A stretch of DNA of 11,780 nucleotides from Gemmatimonadaceae bacterium (lineage in GTDB: Bacteria > Gemmatimonadota > Gemmatimonadetes > Gemmatimonadales > Gemmatimonadaceae). The translations under genes were made by a program, and so were the position numbers. Below the pieces are notes generated by a model. It did no database searches, had not been told where the DNA came from, and worked only from the letters and a program-made list of their open reading frames with translations. The stretch spans positions 1 to 11,780 of the forward strand of contig JALOPO010000033.1 of NCBI GenBank assembly GCA_025453855.1, read 5' to 3'. Positions 1-8,050 of this stretch are shown piece after piece; positions within the stretch are counted from its first letter, which is position 1; each line of letters begins with the position of its first letter.

Positions 1-1
1 G

Positions 2-1467
<1,466 letters not shown>

Positions 1468-1468
<1 letters not shown>

Positions 1469-2433
1469 TGCTGCGCATCTTCCACAAGACCACACTGACG
1501 GTCGCCTTCATCGTGCTCGGGCTGGCCTCGTTCGCCTTCACGGGGGGGCTGAACAAGAGCATCGAGTTCACCGGCGGCACGCAGGTGCAGCTCTCCTTCC
1601 CGCAGGCGGTCGACGCCGCGCGCATCCGCGGCGCGCTGGAGAAGGGCGGGGTGGCCGGTGCCGAGATCCAGCAGTTCGGCAGCCCCACCGAGTTCGTGGT
1701 GCGCGCGCAGGACGTGGGGCTCGTCGCGCAGCAGGGGACGTCGGGCAGCGGCGTGGCCGACCGGGTGCGGGCGGCGCTCGCCCGCGAGTTCGGCGCCGGT
1801 GCCTTCCGCGTCTCGGGGAGCGCGGCGGTGAGCCCGCGCGTGGGCGAGGAGCTCACGCGCAACGCGATCATCGCCATGCTCCTCGTCTCGCTCGCCACGC
1901 TCGCCTACCTCGCCTTCCGCTTCGAGTGGCGCTTCGGCGTGGCGGCGGTCATCGCCACGCTCCACGACATCCTCGTGACGATGGCGTTCATCAAGCTCAT
2001 GCACCTCGAGGTCTCGCTGACGGTGGTCGCGGCGATCCTCACGCTGCTCGGCTACTCGATGAACGACACGATCATCATCTTCGATCGGGTGCGCGAGAAC
2101 CTCAAGACCGCCGGACGCGCGTCGCTCCGGGACGTGCTCAACAAGTCCATCAACGACACGCTCCCGCGCTCGATCATGACGCACGCCACGACGCTCGCGG
2201 CGTCGCTCGCGCTGCTGATCTTCGCGGGCGAGGTGATCCGGCCGTTCTCGTGGGTGATGGTGTTCGGCATCTTCGTCGCCACGTTCAGCTCGATCTACGT
2301 CGCGGGGCCGGTGCTGCTCTGGATCGAGCAGCGCTTCCCGCGCACCGCCACCGCCGCGCCGCGCTCGTCGGCCGCGCGGGCGCGGTCGGAGGAGGGCGCC
2401 GCCATGCGCGCCGCCCGCGCCGACGCACGCTGA
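1468..2433 (+). CDS. secF: Protein translocase subunit SecF
   Basis: SecF is the partner of SecD in the inner membrane; the two together provide proton-driven late-stage protein export. The 321-aa product fits the family length. The first transmembrane helix is at residues 8-26 and is followed by SIEFTGGTQVQLSF, the usual periplasmic entry motif. About five more membrane segments lie between residues 130 and 290. The conserved LHDILVTMAF and LGYSMNDTIIIFDRVREN motifs (the SecF counterpart of the SecD proton-relay motif) are intact. The start ATG shares its A with the secD stop, which is typical of translational coupling. No Shine-Dalgarno sequence is obvious. The last 30 residues are an Ala/Arg-rich cytoplasmic tail without recognisable family features. 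Confidence 0.97.
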
Positions 2434-2454
2434 TCGTGCCGCACTGACCTCGCA

Positions 2455-2490
2455 GCGGACCGCCGTCGCCCCCGTGGCACGGCGGTCCGC
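2455..2490. terminator. Perfect 12-bp hairpin after secF (candidate terminator)
   Basis: The arm GCGGACCGCCGT (2455-2466) is exactly complementary to ACGGCGGTCCGC (2479-2490), with a 12-nt loop between. It sits 21 nt after the secF stop and 24 nt before the chosen tatD start. No T-run follows on either strand, so it is not a canonical intrinsic terminator. It may act as a U-less terminator, an RNA 3'-end stabiliser or a pause site. It is the only strong hairpin I found in an intergenic gap, and it marks the boundary between secDF and the following operon. Confidence 0.6.
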
Positions 2491-2514
2491 GTGCGTTCGG
2501 CCCCTCGCCCCCGC

Positions 2515-3297
2515 ATGCTGATCGACAGCCACGCCCACCTGGCCGCCGAGGCCTTCGATCCCGATCGCGACGCCGTGCTCGCACGCGCGCGCGCCGCGGG
2601 GGTGGGGCACGTCGTCGTCATCCAGTCGCACGGACGCACCCAGGTCGCGCAGGCGATGGTCGCCGCCGACCCGGGCATGTGTTCCTTCACGGCCGGGGTG
2701 CATCCGCACGATGCCGACGGCTTCGATGCGGCCCGCGACCTCGAGGCGATCCGCGCCGCCGTCGCGGCCGGCGCGGTCGCGGTCGGGGAGTGCGGCCTCG
2801 ATCGCCACTACGATCACGCCCCGCGCGAGCGTCAGCTCGCCGCCTTCGAGGCGCAGCTCGCCCTCGCCGCCGAGCTGGCGCGCCCGGTCGTCGTGCACAC
2901 GCGCGAGGCGGAGGACGATACCGCCGCACTCGTGCGGAGCGCCGCCGCCGCCGGCGTGCGCGGCGTCCTGCACTGCTACACCGGCAGCGTGCAGCTCGCC
3001 GAGGTGGCGCTGGCCGGCGACTGGTACGTCTCGCTGAGCGGGATCGCGACCTTCCCGAAGTGGGAGCGTGACGACGTGGTCCGCCTCGTCCCCGAGGACC
3101 GGCTGCTCGTGGAGACCGACGCGCCGTACCTCGCGCCCGTGCCGCATCGGGGCCGGCGCAACGAACCCGCCTTCCTCCCCGCGACCGTCGCACACGTGGC
3201 ACGCATCCGCGGCACGGACGCCGCCGCGCTGGGGCGCGCCACCGCACGCAACGCGGTGCGCCTCTTCGCGCTTCCGCTCGTCCTTCCCGACGCCTGA
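2515..3297 (+). CDS. tatD: TatD family metal-dependent hydrolase (DNase)
   Basis: This is a cytosolic TIM-barrel metallohydrolase of the TatD family. Characterised members are metal-dependent 3'-5' exonucleases linked to DNA repair and turnover. With the start at ATG 2515 the product has 260 aa, the normal length, and begins MLIDSHAHL as family members do. The visible metal-site residues are His6 and His8 (SHAH), Glu92 (GECGLD), His128 (VVVHTREAED), His153 (LHCYTGS) and Asp202 (VETDAPYLAP). The family's GRRNEP segment follows at about residue 213. An in-frame GTG at 2491 would add eight residues, but it abuts the hairpin and adds nothing conserved, so ATG 2515 is preferred. No Shine-Dalgarno is seen. 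The gene is followed 17 nt later by fhs. The exact substrate cannot be read from sequence. Confidence 0.95.
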   Translation: MLIDSHAHLAAEAFDPDRDAVLARARAAGVGHVVVIQSHGRTQVAQAMVAADPGMCSFTAGVHPHDADGFDAARDLEAIRAAVAAGAVAVGECGLDRHYDHAPRERQLAAFEAQLALAAELARPVVVHTREAEDDTAALVRSAAAAGVRGVLHCYTGSVQLAEVALAGDWYVSLSGIATFPKWERDDVVRLVPEDRLLVETDAPYLAPVPHRGRRNEPAFLPATVAHVARIRGTDAAALGRATARNAVRLFALPLVLPDA

Positions 3298-3314
3298 CCT
3301 CCACCGACACCGCG

Positions 3315-4976
3315 ATGCGCTCCGACCTCGAGATCGCGCAGGCCGCGACGCTGCGTCCCATCGCCGACGTCGCCGCCGACCTCGGCGTCCCGAGCGATGG
3401 CGTCGACCCGTACGGGCGCACCATCGCCAAGCTCCCGCTCGACTACGCGACGCAGCAAGCGCGCGGGAAGCTCGTCCTCGTCACCGCGATCCACCCCACC
3501 GCCGCCGGCGAGGGGAAGACGACGACGTCGGTGGGGCTCGCGCAGGCGCTGCGCCGACTCGGCACGAACACGGTGCTCTGCCTGCGCGAACCGAGCCTCG
3601 GCCCGGTCTTCGGCGTGAAGGGCGGGGCCGCGGGTGGGGGCTACGCGCAGGTGCTGCCGATGGAGGAGCTCAACCTCCACTTCACCGGCGACTTCCACGC
3701 CATCACCAGCGCCCACGCGCTCCTCGCCGCGCTCCTCGACAACCACCTGCACCAGGGGAACGCGCTCGGCATCGATCCGCGTCGCATCACCTGGCCGCGC
3801 ACCGTCGACATGAACGACCGCGCGCTGCGCGACGTGGTGATCGGGCTCGGCGGCGCGGCCAGCGGCGTGCCGCGGCAGGAGCGCTTCGTGATCACCCCCG
3901 CCAGCGAGGTGATGGCCGTCACCGCGCTCGCCAGCGACCTGCGCGATCTCGAGGCGCGGCTCGGGCGCATCATCGTCGGCAGCACGCGTGATCGCCGCCC
4001 CGTCACCGCCGCCGACCTGGGCGCCGCCGGCGCGATGACGCTCCTCCTCAAGCAGGCGCTCCGCCCGAACCTCGTGCAGACGCTCGAGGGAGGCCCGGCG
4101 CTCGTGCACTGCGGCCCGTTCGCGAACATCGCGCACGGCTGCAACTCGCTCGTCGCCACGCGCACCGCCCTCGCCCTCGGTGACGTCGTCGTCACCGAGG
4201 CGGGTTTCGGCTCGGACCTCGGCGCCGAGAAGTTCTTCGACATCAAGGCACGCGCCGGTGGACTCGACCCCGCGGCCGCGGTGATCGTGGCCACGGTGCG
4301 CGCGCTCAAGCTGCATGGCGGCACGCGCAAGGATCAGCTGGCGCCGCCCGACGTCGCAGCGGTCGTGCGCGGCCTCCCGAACCTCGAGCGGCACATCGGC
4401 AATGTGCGGCAGTTCGGCGTGCCGGTGGTGGTCGCGCTCAATCGCTTCCCGACCGATGCCGACGCCGAGCTGCAGGCCGTCGCCGATGCGTGCGAGGCTG
4501 CCGGCGCCACCGTCGCGCTGAGCGAGGTGTGGGCGCACGGTGGCGCCGGTGGCGAGGCGCTCGCGCGCGCGGTGCTCGGCGTCCTCGCGCGTGGCGAGGC
4601 GCGCTTCGCGCCGGTCTACGGCCTCGCGCACGGCATCCGCGAGAAAGTCGAGACGATCGTCACGCACGTCTACGGCGGCCTCGGGGCCGACTTCACCGCG
4701 CGCGCCGAGCGGCAGGTGGCGGAGCTCGAGCGCATCGGGATGGCGAACGTCCCGGTCTGCATCGCCAAGACGCAGTACTCGTTCAGCGACGATCCGGTGC
4801 TCCTCGGTGCGCCCCACGACTTCCGGATCACGATCAACGAGGTGTATCCTGCCGCGGGCGCCGGCTTCGTCGTCGCCCTCGCCGGTGACATCATGACCAT
4901 GCCCGGCCTGCCGGCCTCGCCCGCCGCCGAACGCATCGGCGTGGACGACGACGGCCGGGCGTTCGGCCTCTTCTGA
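3315..4976 (+). CDS. fhs: Formate--tetrahydrofolate ligase
   Basis: The enzyme makes 10-formyl-THF from formate, THF and ATP in the cytosol, feeding purine synthesis, initiator-tRNA formylation and other one-carbon needs. The 553-aa product matches the usual 550-560 aa. It has the P-loop TAAGEGKTTT at residues 62-71, the REPSLGPVFGVKGGAAGGGY segment directly after it, and DFHAITSAHALLAALLDNH. The C-terminal family signatures AKTQYSFSDDPVLLGAP and AGDIMTMPGLP are also intact. Nothing is missing, so it is probably active. Start ATG 3315 lies 17 nt after tatD and ridA follows after 11 nt, implying one transcript. Fhs is found in many aerobic bacteria besides acetogens, so its presence alone does not indicate a Wood-Ljungdahl pathway. 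Confidence 0.97.
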   Translation: MRSDLEIAQAATLRPIADVAADLGVPSDGVDPYGRTIAKLPLDYATQQARGKLVLVTAIHPTAAGEGKTTTSVGLAQALRRLGTNTVLCLREPSLGPVFGVKGGAAGGGYAQVLPMEELNLHFTGDFHAITSAHALLAALLDNHLHQGNALGIDPRRITWPRTVDMNDRALRDVVIGLGGAASGVPRQERFVITPASEVMAVTALASDLRDLEARLGRIIVGSTRDRRPVTAADLGAAGAMTLLLKQALRPNLVQTLEGGPALVHCGPFANIAHGCNSLVATRTALALGDVVVTEAGFGSDLGAEKFFDIKARAGGLDPAAAVIVATVRALKLHGGTRKDQLAPPDVAAVVRGLPNLERHIGNVRQFGVPVVVALNRFPTDADAELQAVADACEAAGATVALSEVWAHGGAGGEALARAVLGVLARGEARFAPVYGLAHGIREKVETIVTHVYGGLGADFTARAERQVAELERIGMANVPVCIAKTQYSFSDDPVLLGAPHDFRITINEVYPAAGAGFVVALAGDIMTMPGLPASPAAERIGVDDDGRAFGLF

Positions 4977-4987
4977 CCCCTCCCCCC

Positions 4988-5377
4988 GTGTCGCTTCGCA
5001 CCATCACCACGCCCGATGCCCCGGCCGCCATCGGCCCCTACGCCCAGGGCGTGGTGGCCAACGGCCTGCTCTTCACCGCTGGCCAGATCGCGCTCGATCC
5101 CGCCACCATGCAGGTCGTCGCCGGCGATGTCGCCGCCCAGACCGAGCAGGTGATGACGAACCTGGCCGCCATCGCGCGCGCCGCCGGCGCCACGCTCGCC
5201 GACGTCGCGAAGACGACCGTCTTCCTCGCCGACATGGCCGACTTCCAGGCGATGAACGAGGTCTACGCCCGCCACTTCGGCGATGCGCGCCCGGCGCGCA
5301 GCACCGTCGCCGTGCGCGGCCTTCCGCGCGACGTGCGCGTGGAGATCGAGGCGATCATCCGCGTCGCATCCGCCTGA
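4988..5377 (+). CDS. ridA: RidA family enamine/imine deaminase
   Basis: RidA-family proteins (YjgF/YER057c/UK114) hydrolyse reactive enamine/imine intermediates released by PLP enzymes such as threonine dehydratase, protecting other PLP enzymes. The 129-aa product has normal length. It shows the family pattern AIGPYAQGV near the N-terminus, LLFTAGQIALDP, and the C-terminal PARSTVAVRGLPRDVRVEIE. The latter carries the Arg (residue 104) that binds the substrate carboxylate in the canonical RidA subfamily, and the EIEAI ending also points to that subfamily. The start is GTG at 4988, 11 nt after fhs, with a C-rich leader and no Shine-Dalgarno. The next gene begins two bases after its stop. Confidence 0.94.
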   Translation: MSLRTITTPDAPAAIGPYAQGVVANGLLFTAGQIALDPATMQVVAGDVAAQTEQVMTNLAAIARAAGATLADVAKTTVFLADMADFQAMNEVYARHFGDARPARSTVAVRGLPRDVRVEIEAIIRVASA

Positions 5378-5379
5378 GC

Positions 5380-6027
5380 ATGCGGACGACGGGCGCCGCA
5401 ATCCGCCGCCTGCTCGCGGGCGCGGCGCTCGTCGCGGCGGCGCCCGCGCTCGTGGCACAGCAGCGTGACACCGCACGCACGCCGCGCGACACGACGCCGG
5501 TGCGCGGCCCCGTGCGTGAGCCGGCGGGCGCCGTGCGTCGCGACACCGGGGCGGCGCGCGATGGTCGTCGCGCGCAGGCGGTCACCGCACCGCGTGATCC
5601 GCGACTCGACCCGCCGATCGCCCCGAGTCGCGCCTTCTTCCGTTCTTTCGCCGTGCCGGGGTGGGGGCAGGCTCGTCTCGGCCGCCGTCGCTCGGCGCTC
5701 GTCTGGGGCCTCGTCGAGGCCGGGACGATCGCGTGGGGACTCAAGGCGCGCCGTGACCTGAACACCGTGCTGCGTCAACGGAACGACAGCATCCTCGTCG
5801 ACACCACCACCACCCCCGACCGCTACGAGCGCGTCATCCCGCCCGGGCTCATCAACGCGCGTCGCCTGCACTTCGAGGATGCGGTGGCGGTGCTCGTCGC
5901 GAACCACCTGCTCAGCGGCGCCGACGCCTTCGTGGCGGCGCACCTCTGGGATCTCCCGGTGCGCGTCTCGATCCGTGCGCTCCCCGAGCGGCGTGGGGCC
6001 ACCCTCGCCGCGTCGATGGCGTGGTGA
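5380..6027 (+). CDS. Exported DUF5683-like envelope protein, function unknown
   Basis: The 215-aa product has a likely Sec signal peptide (Arg-rich n-region, hydrophobic residues 11-25, cleavage near Ala-Gln-Gln at 26-28). A disordered Arg/Pro/Thr/Asp-rich linker follows (about 29-80). Then comes a compact domain with SFAVPGWGQARLGRR (89-103), a hydrophobic stretch (104-121), and near the C-terminus ADAFVAAHLWDLPVRVSI (181-198). The pairing of a PGWGQ turn with a late DAFVAAHLWD motif resembles, from memory, DUF5683 proteins of Bacteroidota, which are membrane-associated and of unknown function. The start is ATG 5380, two bases after the ridA stop. Its stop overlaps the murI start (GTGA at 6024-6027), linking it to the peptidoglycan gene. 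That it is a real exported protein is fairly sure; its function is not known. Confidence 0.82.
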   Translation: MRTTGAAIRRLLAGAALVAAAPALVAQQRDTARTPRDTTPVRGPVREPAGAVRRDTGAARDGRRAQAVTAPRDPRLDPPIAPSRAFFRSFAVPGWGQARLGRRRSALVWGLVEAGTIAWGLKARRDLNTVLRQRNDSILVDTTTTPDRYERVIPPGLINARRLHFEDAVAVLVANHLLSGADAFVAAHLWDLPVRVSIRALPERRGATLAASMAW

Positions 6028-6845
6028 GCGCATCGGCGCCCGCCGACGCCCCGGTCGGCATCTTCGACTCGGGGATCGGCGGTCTCACCGTGGTCGCCGC
6101 AGTGCTCCGCGCCCTCCCCGACGAGCGCGTCACTTACCTTGGCGACACCGCACGCGTGCCGTACGGCCCAAAGGGCGCCGACACGGTGCGACGCTACAGC
6201 GTGCAGATCGCCGAGTGGCTCGTGTCGCAGGGGGTGAAGGCGATCGTGATCGCCTGCAACACCGCGACCGCCCATGCCCTCGAGACCGTGCGCGCGCACG
6301 TGAACGTGCCGGTGATCGGCGTCATCGATCCGGGCGCCGATGCCGCCGTGGTGGCCACGCGATCGGGGCGGATCGGCGTGATCGGCACCAGCGGCACGAT
6401 CGCGTCCGGCGCCTACGAACGCGCCATCGCCGCGCGACGCGCCGATGCGCACGTGGCCGCGCGCGCCTGTCCCCTGTTCGTCCCGCTCGTGGAGGAGGGA
6501 TGGACCGACCATCCGGCGACACGTCTGGTGGCCGCCACCTATCTCGAGGGCTTGCACGATGCGGCGGTCGACACGCTCGTCCTCGGATGCACGCACTACC
6601 CGCTGCTCGCCCCGGTGATCGCCGAGGTCATGGGCCCGGGTGTCACGCTCGTCGATTCGGCCGCGGAGACCGCCCGCGCACTCGCACAGGTGCTCGAGGC
6701 GCGCAGGCTGCGCGCCCCGTCAGCCGATCACGCGTCCGTGCAGCATCGCTTCGTCGCCACCGATGCGCCCGACGCCTTCCTGCGCGTCGGCCAGCGCTTC
6801 CTCGGCGCGGCGCTCCGCGACGTCGAGGTCGTGCACTTCACCTGA
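6024..6845 (+). CDS. murI: Glutamate racemase
   Basis: MurI interconverts L- and D-glutamate in the cytosol, supplying D-Glu for the peptidoglycan stem peptide. The conserved elements are FDSGIGGLTVV with the catalytic-region Asp, YLGDTARVPYGPKG, VIACNTATA with the first catalytic Cys, and VLGCTHYPLL with the second catalytic Cys (codon at 6588) followed by His. All are in the expected order and the product has about 273 aa, the normal length. Two adjacent GTG codons (6021 and 6024) could start it. GTG 6024 is preferred because it forms a 4-nt GTGA overlap with the preceding gene; the choice changes only one residue. The final segment FLRVGQRFLG is family-like, so the gene truly extends to 6845. 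Its last 126 nt are therefore antisense to the end of the facing lpxH-like gene. Confidence 0.96.
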   Translation: MSASAPADAPVGIFDSGIGGLTVVAAVLRALPDERVTYLGDTARVPYGPKGADTVRRYSVQIAEWLVSQGVKAIVIACNTATAHALETVRAHVNVPVIGVIDPGADAAVVATRSGRIGVIGTSGTIASGAYERAIAARRADAHVAARACPLFVPLVEEGWTDHPATRLVAATYLEGLHDAAVDTLVLGCTHYPLLAPVIAEVMGPGVTLVDSAAETARALAQVLEARRLRAPSADHASVQHRFVATDAPDAFLRVGQRFLGAALRDVEVVHFT

Positions 6846-7568
6846 CGCGCGCCGTTCGCGCAGCGTGACGCGCGTGGCCGTCACCTCGAGCCAGCGCGGC
6901 GCCTCGGCCCACGCACCGGGATTCGCGTAGACGCCACCGCTCGGCGCACGATCGATCCCCGGCGTGTGCGAATGGCCGTACACCACGAGGTTCGGTGCGT
7001 CCGCGCCTGCCATGCGCGCGAAGGCGACGTTGCGCAGCCCGGCCCCCTCGTCGGCGGCGTGCAGGTGCACGCGGCTCACCTGCGAGGTACCGAGCGCCAG
7101 CCGCGTCCCGAAGTCCGGGTGCACGAGCTTGAACGCCGCGATCGCCCACGGATGCCGCAGCACCGCGCGCAGGCGCCGGTAGCGGCGATCGGCATCGCCG
7201 CGCAGCCCGTCGCCGTGCATCACCTCCATGTCCCACGCGCCGAGGCGTGCGCGGAGCGCGCCATCGAGGAACGTCACGCCGACCTCGCGCCGCAGCACGT
7301 CGCCCCCCCAGCAGTCGTGGTTCCCCGCGATCCACGTCACCGGCATGCCGCTCGCCACCAGCTCGGCCACCGCGCCGAGCACGGGGATGGCGTACGACGG
7401 GATCGACCGGCGCCACTCGAACCAGAAGTCGAGGATGTCGCCGTTCAGGACCAGCGACCCGGGGGCGCCGCGCAGCGCGCGCAGGTGCTCGAGCAGCGAT
7501 GCGGTGGCCGCCGGTGCGCAGGCGCCCACGTGGGCGTCGGAGAGGATGCGGCAGGGGAGCGGGAGCAC
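6720..7568 (-). CDS. LpxH-like UDP-2,3-diacylglucosamine hydrolase (metallophosphoesterase)
   Basis: This is a calcineurin-like metallophosphoesterase with the full ligand set: SDAHVG (Asp11, His13), NGDILDFWFEW (Asp44), AGNHDCW (Asn83, His84), MHGDG (His118) and YGHSHTPG (His199, His201). The DFWFEW segment after the GD motif, and the HGDGL...LVHPDFGTRLA region, match the Bacteroidota-type LpxH-like branch. By homology it would cleave UDP-2,3-diacylglucosamine to lipid X and UMP in lipid A synthesis, at the cytosolic face of the inner membrane. The 282-aa product starts at GTG 7568, seven residues before the conserved RILSD strand. A candidate promoter ends almost at this codon, so the mRNA may be leaderless. 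The C-terminal 41 residues lie beyond the catalytic domain and are encoded antisense to murI. The family is certain; the exact substrate is likely but unproven. Confidence 0.9.
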   Translation of the reverse strand: MLPLPCRILSDAHVGACAPAATASLLEHLRALRGAPGSLVLNGDILDFWFEWRRSIPSYAIPVLGAVAELVASGMPVTWIAGNHDCWGGDVLRREVGVTFLDGALRARLGAWDMEVMHGDGLRGDADRRYRRLRAVLRHPWAIAAFKLVHPDFGTRLALGTSQVSRVHLHAADEGAGLRNVAFARMAGADAPNLVVYGHSHTPGIDRAPSGGVYANPGAWAEAPRWLEVTATRVTLRERRASGEVHDLDVAERRAEEALADAQEGVGRIGGDEAMLHGRVIG

Positions 7569-7574
7569 GCGCGG

Positions 7575-7603
7575 AGTGTACGGCGTCCCGGCCGCTTTGA
7601 CAA
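7575..7603 (-). promoter_or_regulatory. Candidate sigma70-type promoter for the lpxH-like gene
   Basis: On the minus strand the hexamer TTGTCA (7603-7598; five of six match TTGACA) is followed after exactly 17 nt by TACACT (7580-7575; four of six match TATAAT). The expected transcription start falls at about 7569-7568, that is, at the GTG start codon itself, which implies a leaderless mRNA. The spacing is ideal and the location is one of the few AT-richer spots in the window. Promoter consensus in this phylum is not known to me, so the call rests on general sigma70 rules. Confidence 0.5.
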
Positions 7604-7623
7604 AGGTCGCGCGACCCGGTCAA
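7597..7623. promoter_or_regulatory. Nested dyad (possible operator) inside the divergent promoter
   Basis: GGTCGCGCGACC (7605-7616) is a perfect 12-bp palindrome lying wholly within the spacer of the forward promoter. It is flanked by a second, nearly concentric inverted repeat, TTGAC (7597-7601) and GTCAA (7619-7623). A dimeric regulator bound here would cover the forward spacer and the -35 boxes of both directions. No regulator gene is adjacent. In such GC-rich DNA a short palindrome can arise by chance, so operator function is an inference. Confidence 0.35.
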
Positions 7624-7625
7624 CT
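7597..7625 (+). promoter_or_regulatory. Candidate sigma70-type promoter for the ybgC operon
   Basis: TTGACA at 7597-7602 is a perfect -35 consensus. With a 17-nt spacer the -10 position holds TCAACT (7620-7625), a weak match with three of six bases, but T at the first and last positions. The predicted start at about 7632 leaves only some five bases before ATG 7637, so translation would be essentially leaderless; no Shine-Dalgarno is present. The -35 hexamer overlaps the minus-strand -35 by five bases, so both promoters could not easily be occupied at once. Confidence 0.45.
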
Positions 7626-7636
7626 TCGCCGCCATC

Positions 7637-8050
7637 ATGGCATCTCCCCTCACCGGCATCACCGAGCTGCGCGTGCGCTACGCGGAGACCGACCAGATGG
7701 GCGTGGTCTACCACGCGAACTACCTGGCGTGGTGCGAGGTCGGTCGCACCGAGTTCATCCGCGAACGTGGCCTCACCTACGCGACCCTCGAGCGGCAGGG
7801 GACGGGGCTGGCCGTGATGGACGCCTCGCTCCGCTTCCACGCGCCGGCGCGCTACGATGACCTCGTCCGGGTTACCACCACGCTCGCCGAGGTCCGGTCG
7901 CGCGCCATCCGCTTCGACTACCTCATCACGCACGCCGAGCGCGGGACGAAGTTCGTCGCCGCGAGCACCACGCTCGTCGGTGTCGATGGCGAGGGACGCG
8001 TGACCTCGCTCCCGCCCGCCTTGCGCACGCTGCTGGAGCGCGTCGCATGA
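7637..8050 (+). CDS. ybgC: YbgC/4-hydroxybenzoyl-CoA-type acyl-CoA thioesterase
   Basis: This is a cytosolic hot-dog-fold thioesterase. The 137-aa length and the motif YAETDQMGVVYHANYLAWCE (residues 15-34) are those of the YbgC/FadM family, with catalytic Asp19 and the following His26. The family hydrolyses acyl-CoA or acyl-ACP thioesters; in proteobacteria ybgC lies next to tol-pal and interacts with phospholipid synthesis enzymes. No tol-pal genes are visible here, but the following genes are also envelope genes. The start is ATG 7637, preceded by a candidate promoter. The stop overlaps the next start by four bases (ATGA at 8047-8050). The substrate is not predictable, and the gene symbol reflects family membership only. 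Confidence 0.9.
   Translation: MASPLTGITELRVRYAETDQMGVVYHANYLAWCEVGRTEFIRERGLTYATLERQGTGLAVMDASLRFHAPARYDDLVRVTTTLAEVRSRAIRFDYLITHAERGTKFVAASTTLVGVDGEGRVTSLPPALRTLLERVA

Noticed and set aside
2491..2514. GTG 2491 as an alternative tatD start
   Set aside because: It begins immediately after the hairpin arm and adds eight non-conserved residues before the standard MLIDSHAH start.
2976..4817. 613-codon minus-strand open frame across fhs
   Set aside because: It is antisense to the unmistakable Fhs enzyme, has shadow-type composition and shows no domain motif.
3315..4976. Fhs as a sign of acetogenic (Wood-Ljungdahl) metabolism
   Set aside because: No other pathway genes are present, and Fhs is common in aerobes for formate-to-folate one-carbon supply.
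6843..6884. Direct repeat TGACGCGCG (6843 and 6866) and a 6-bp stem GTGACG/CGTCAC (6865-6884) near the murI/lpxH convergence
   Set aside because: It is short, lies inside the lpxH-like coding region and has no T-run. It is easily explained by GC-rich codon usage, so it is not called a terminator.
6966..7817. 283-codon plus-strand frame running from inside the lpxH-like gene into ybgC
   Set aside because: It passes through the divergent promoter region and two genes with full catalytic motifs. Its own product shows only shadow composition.
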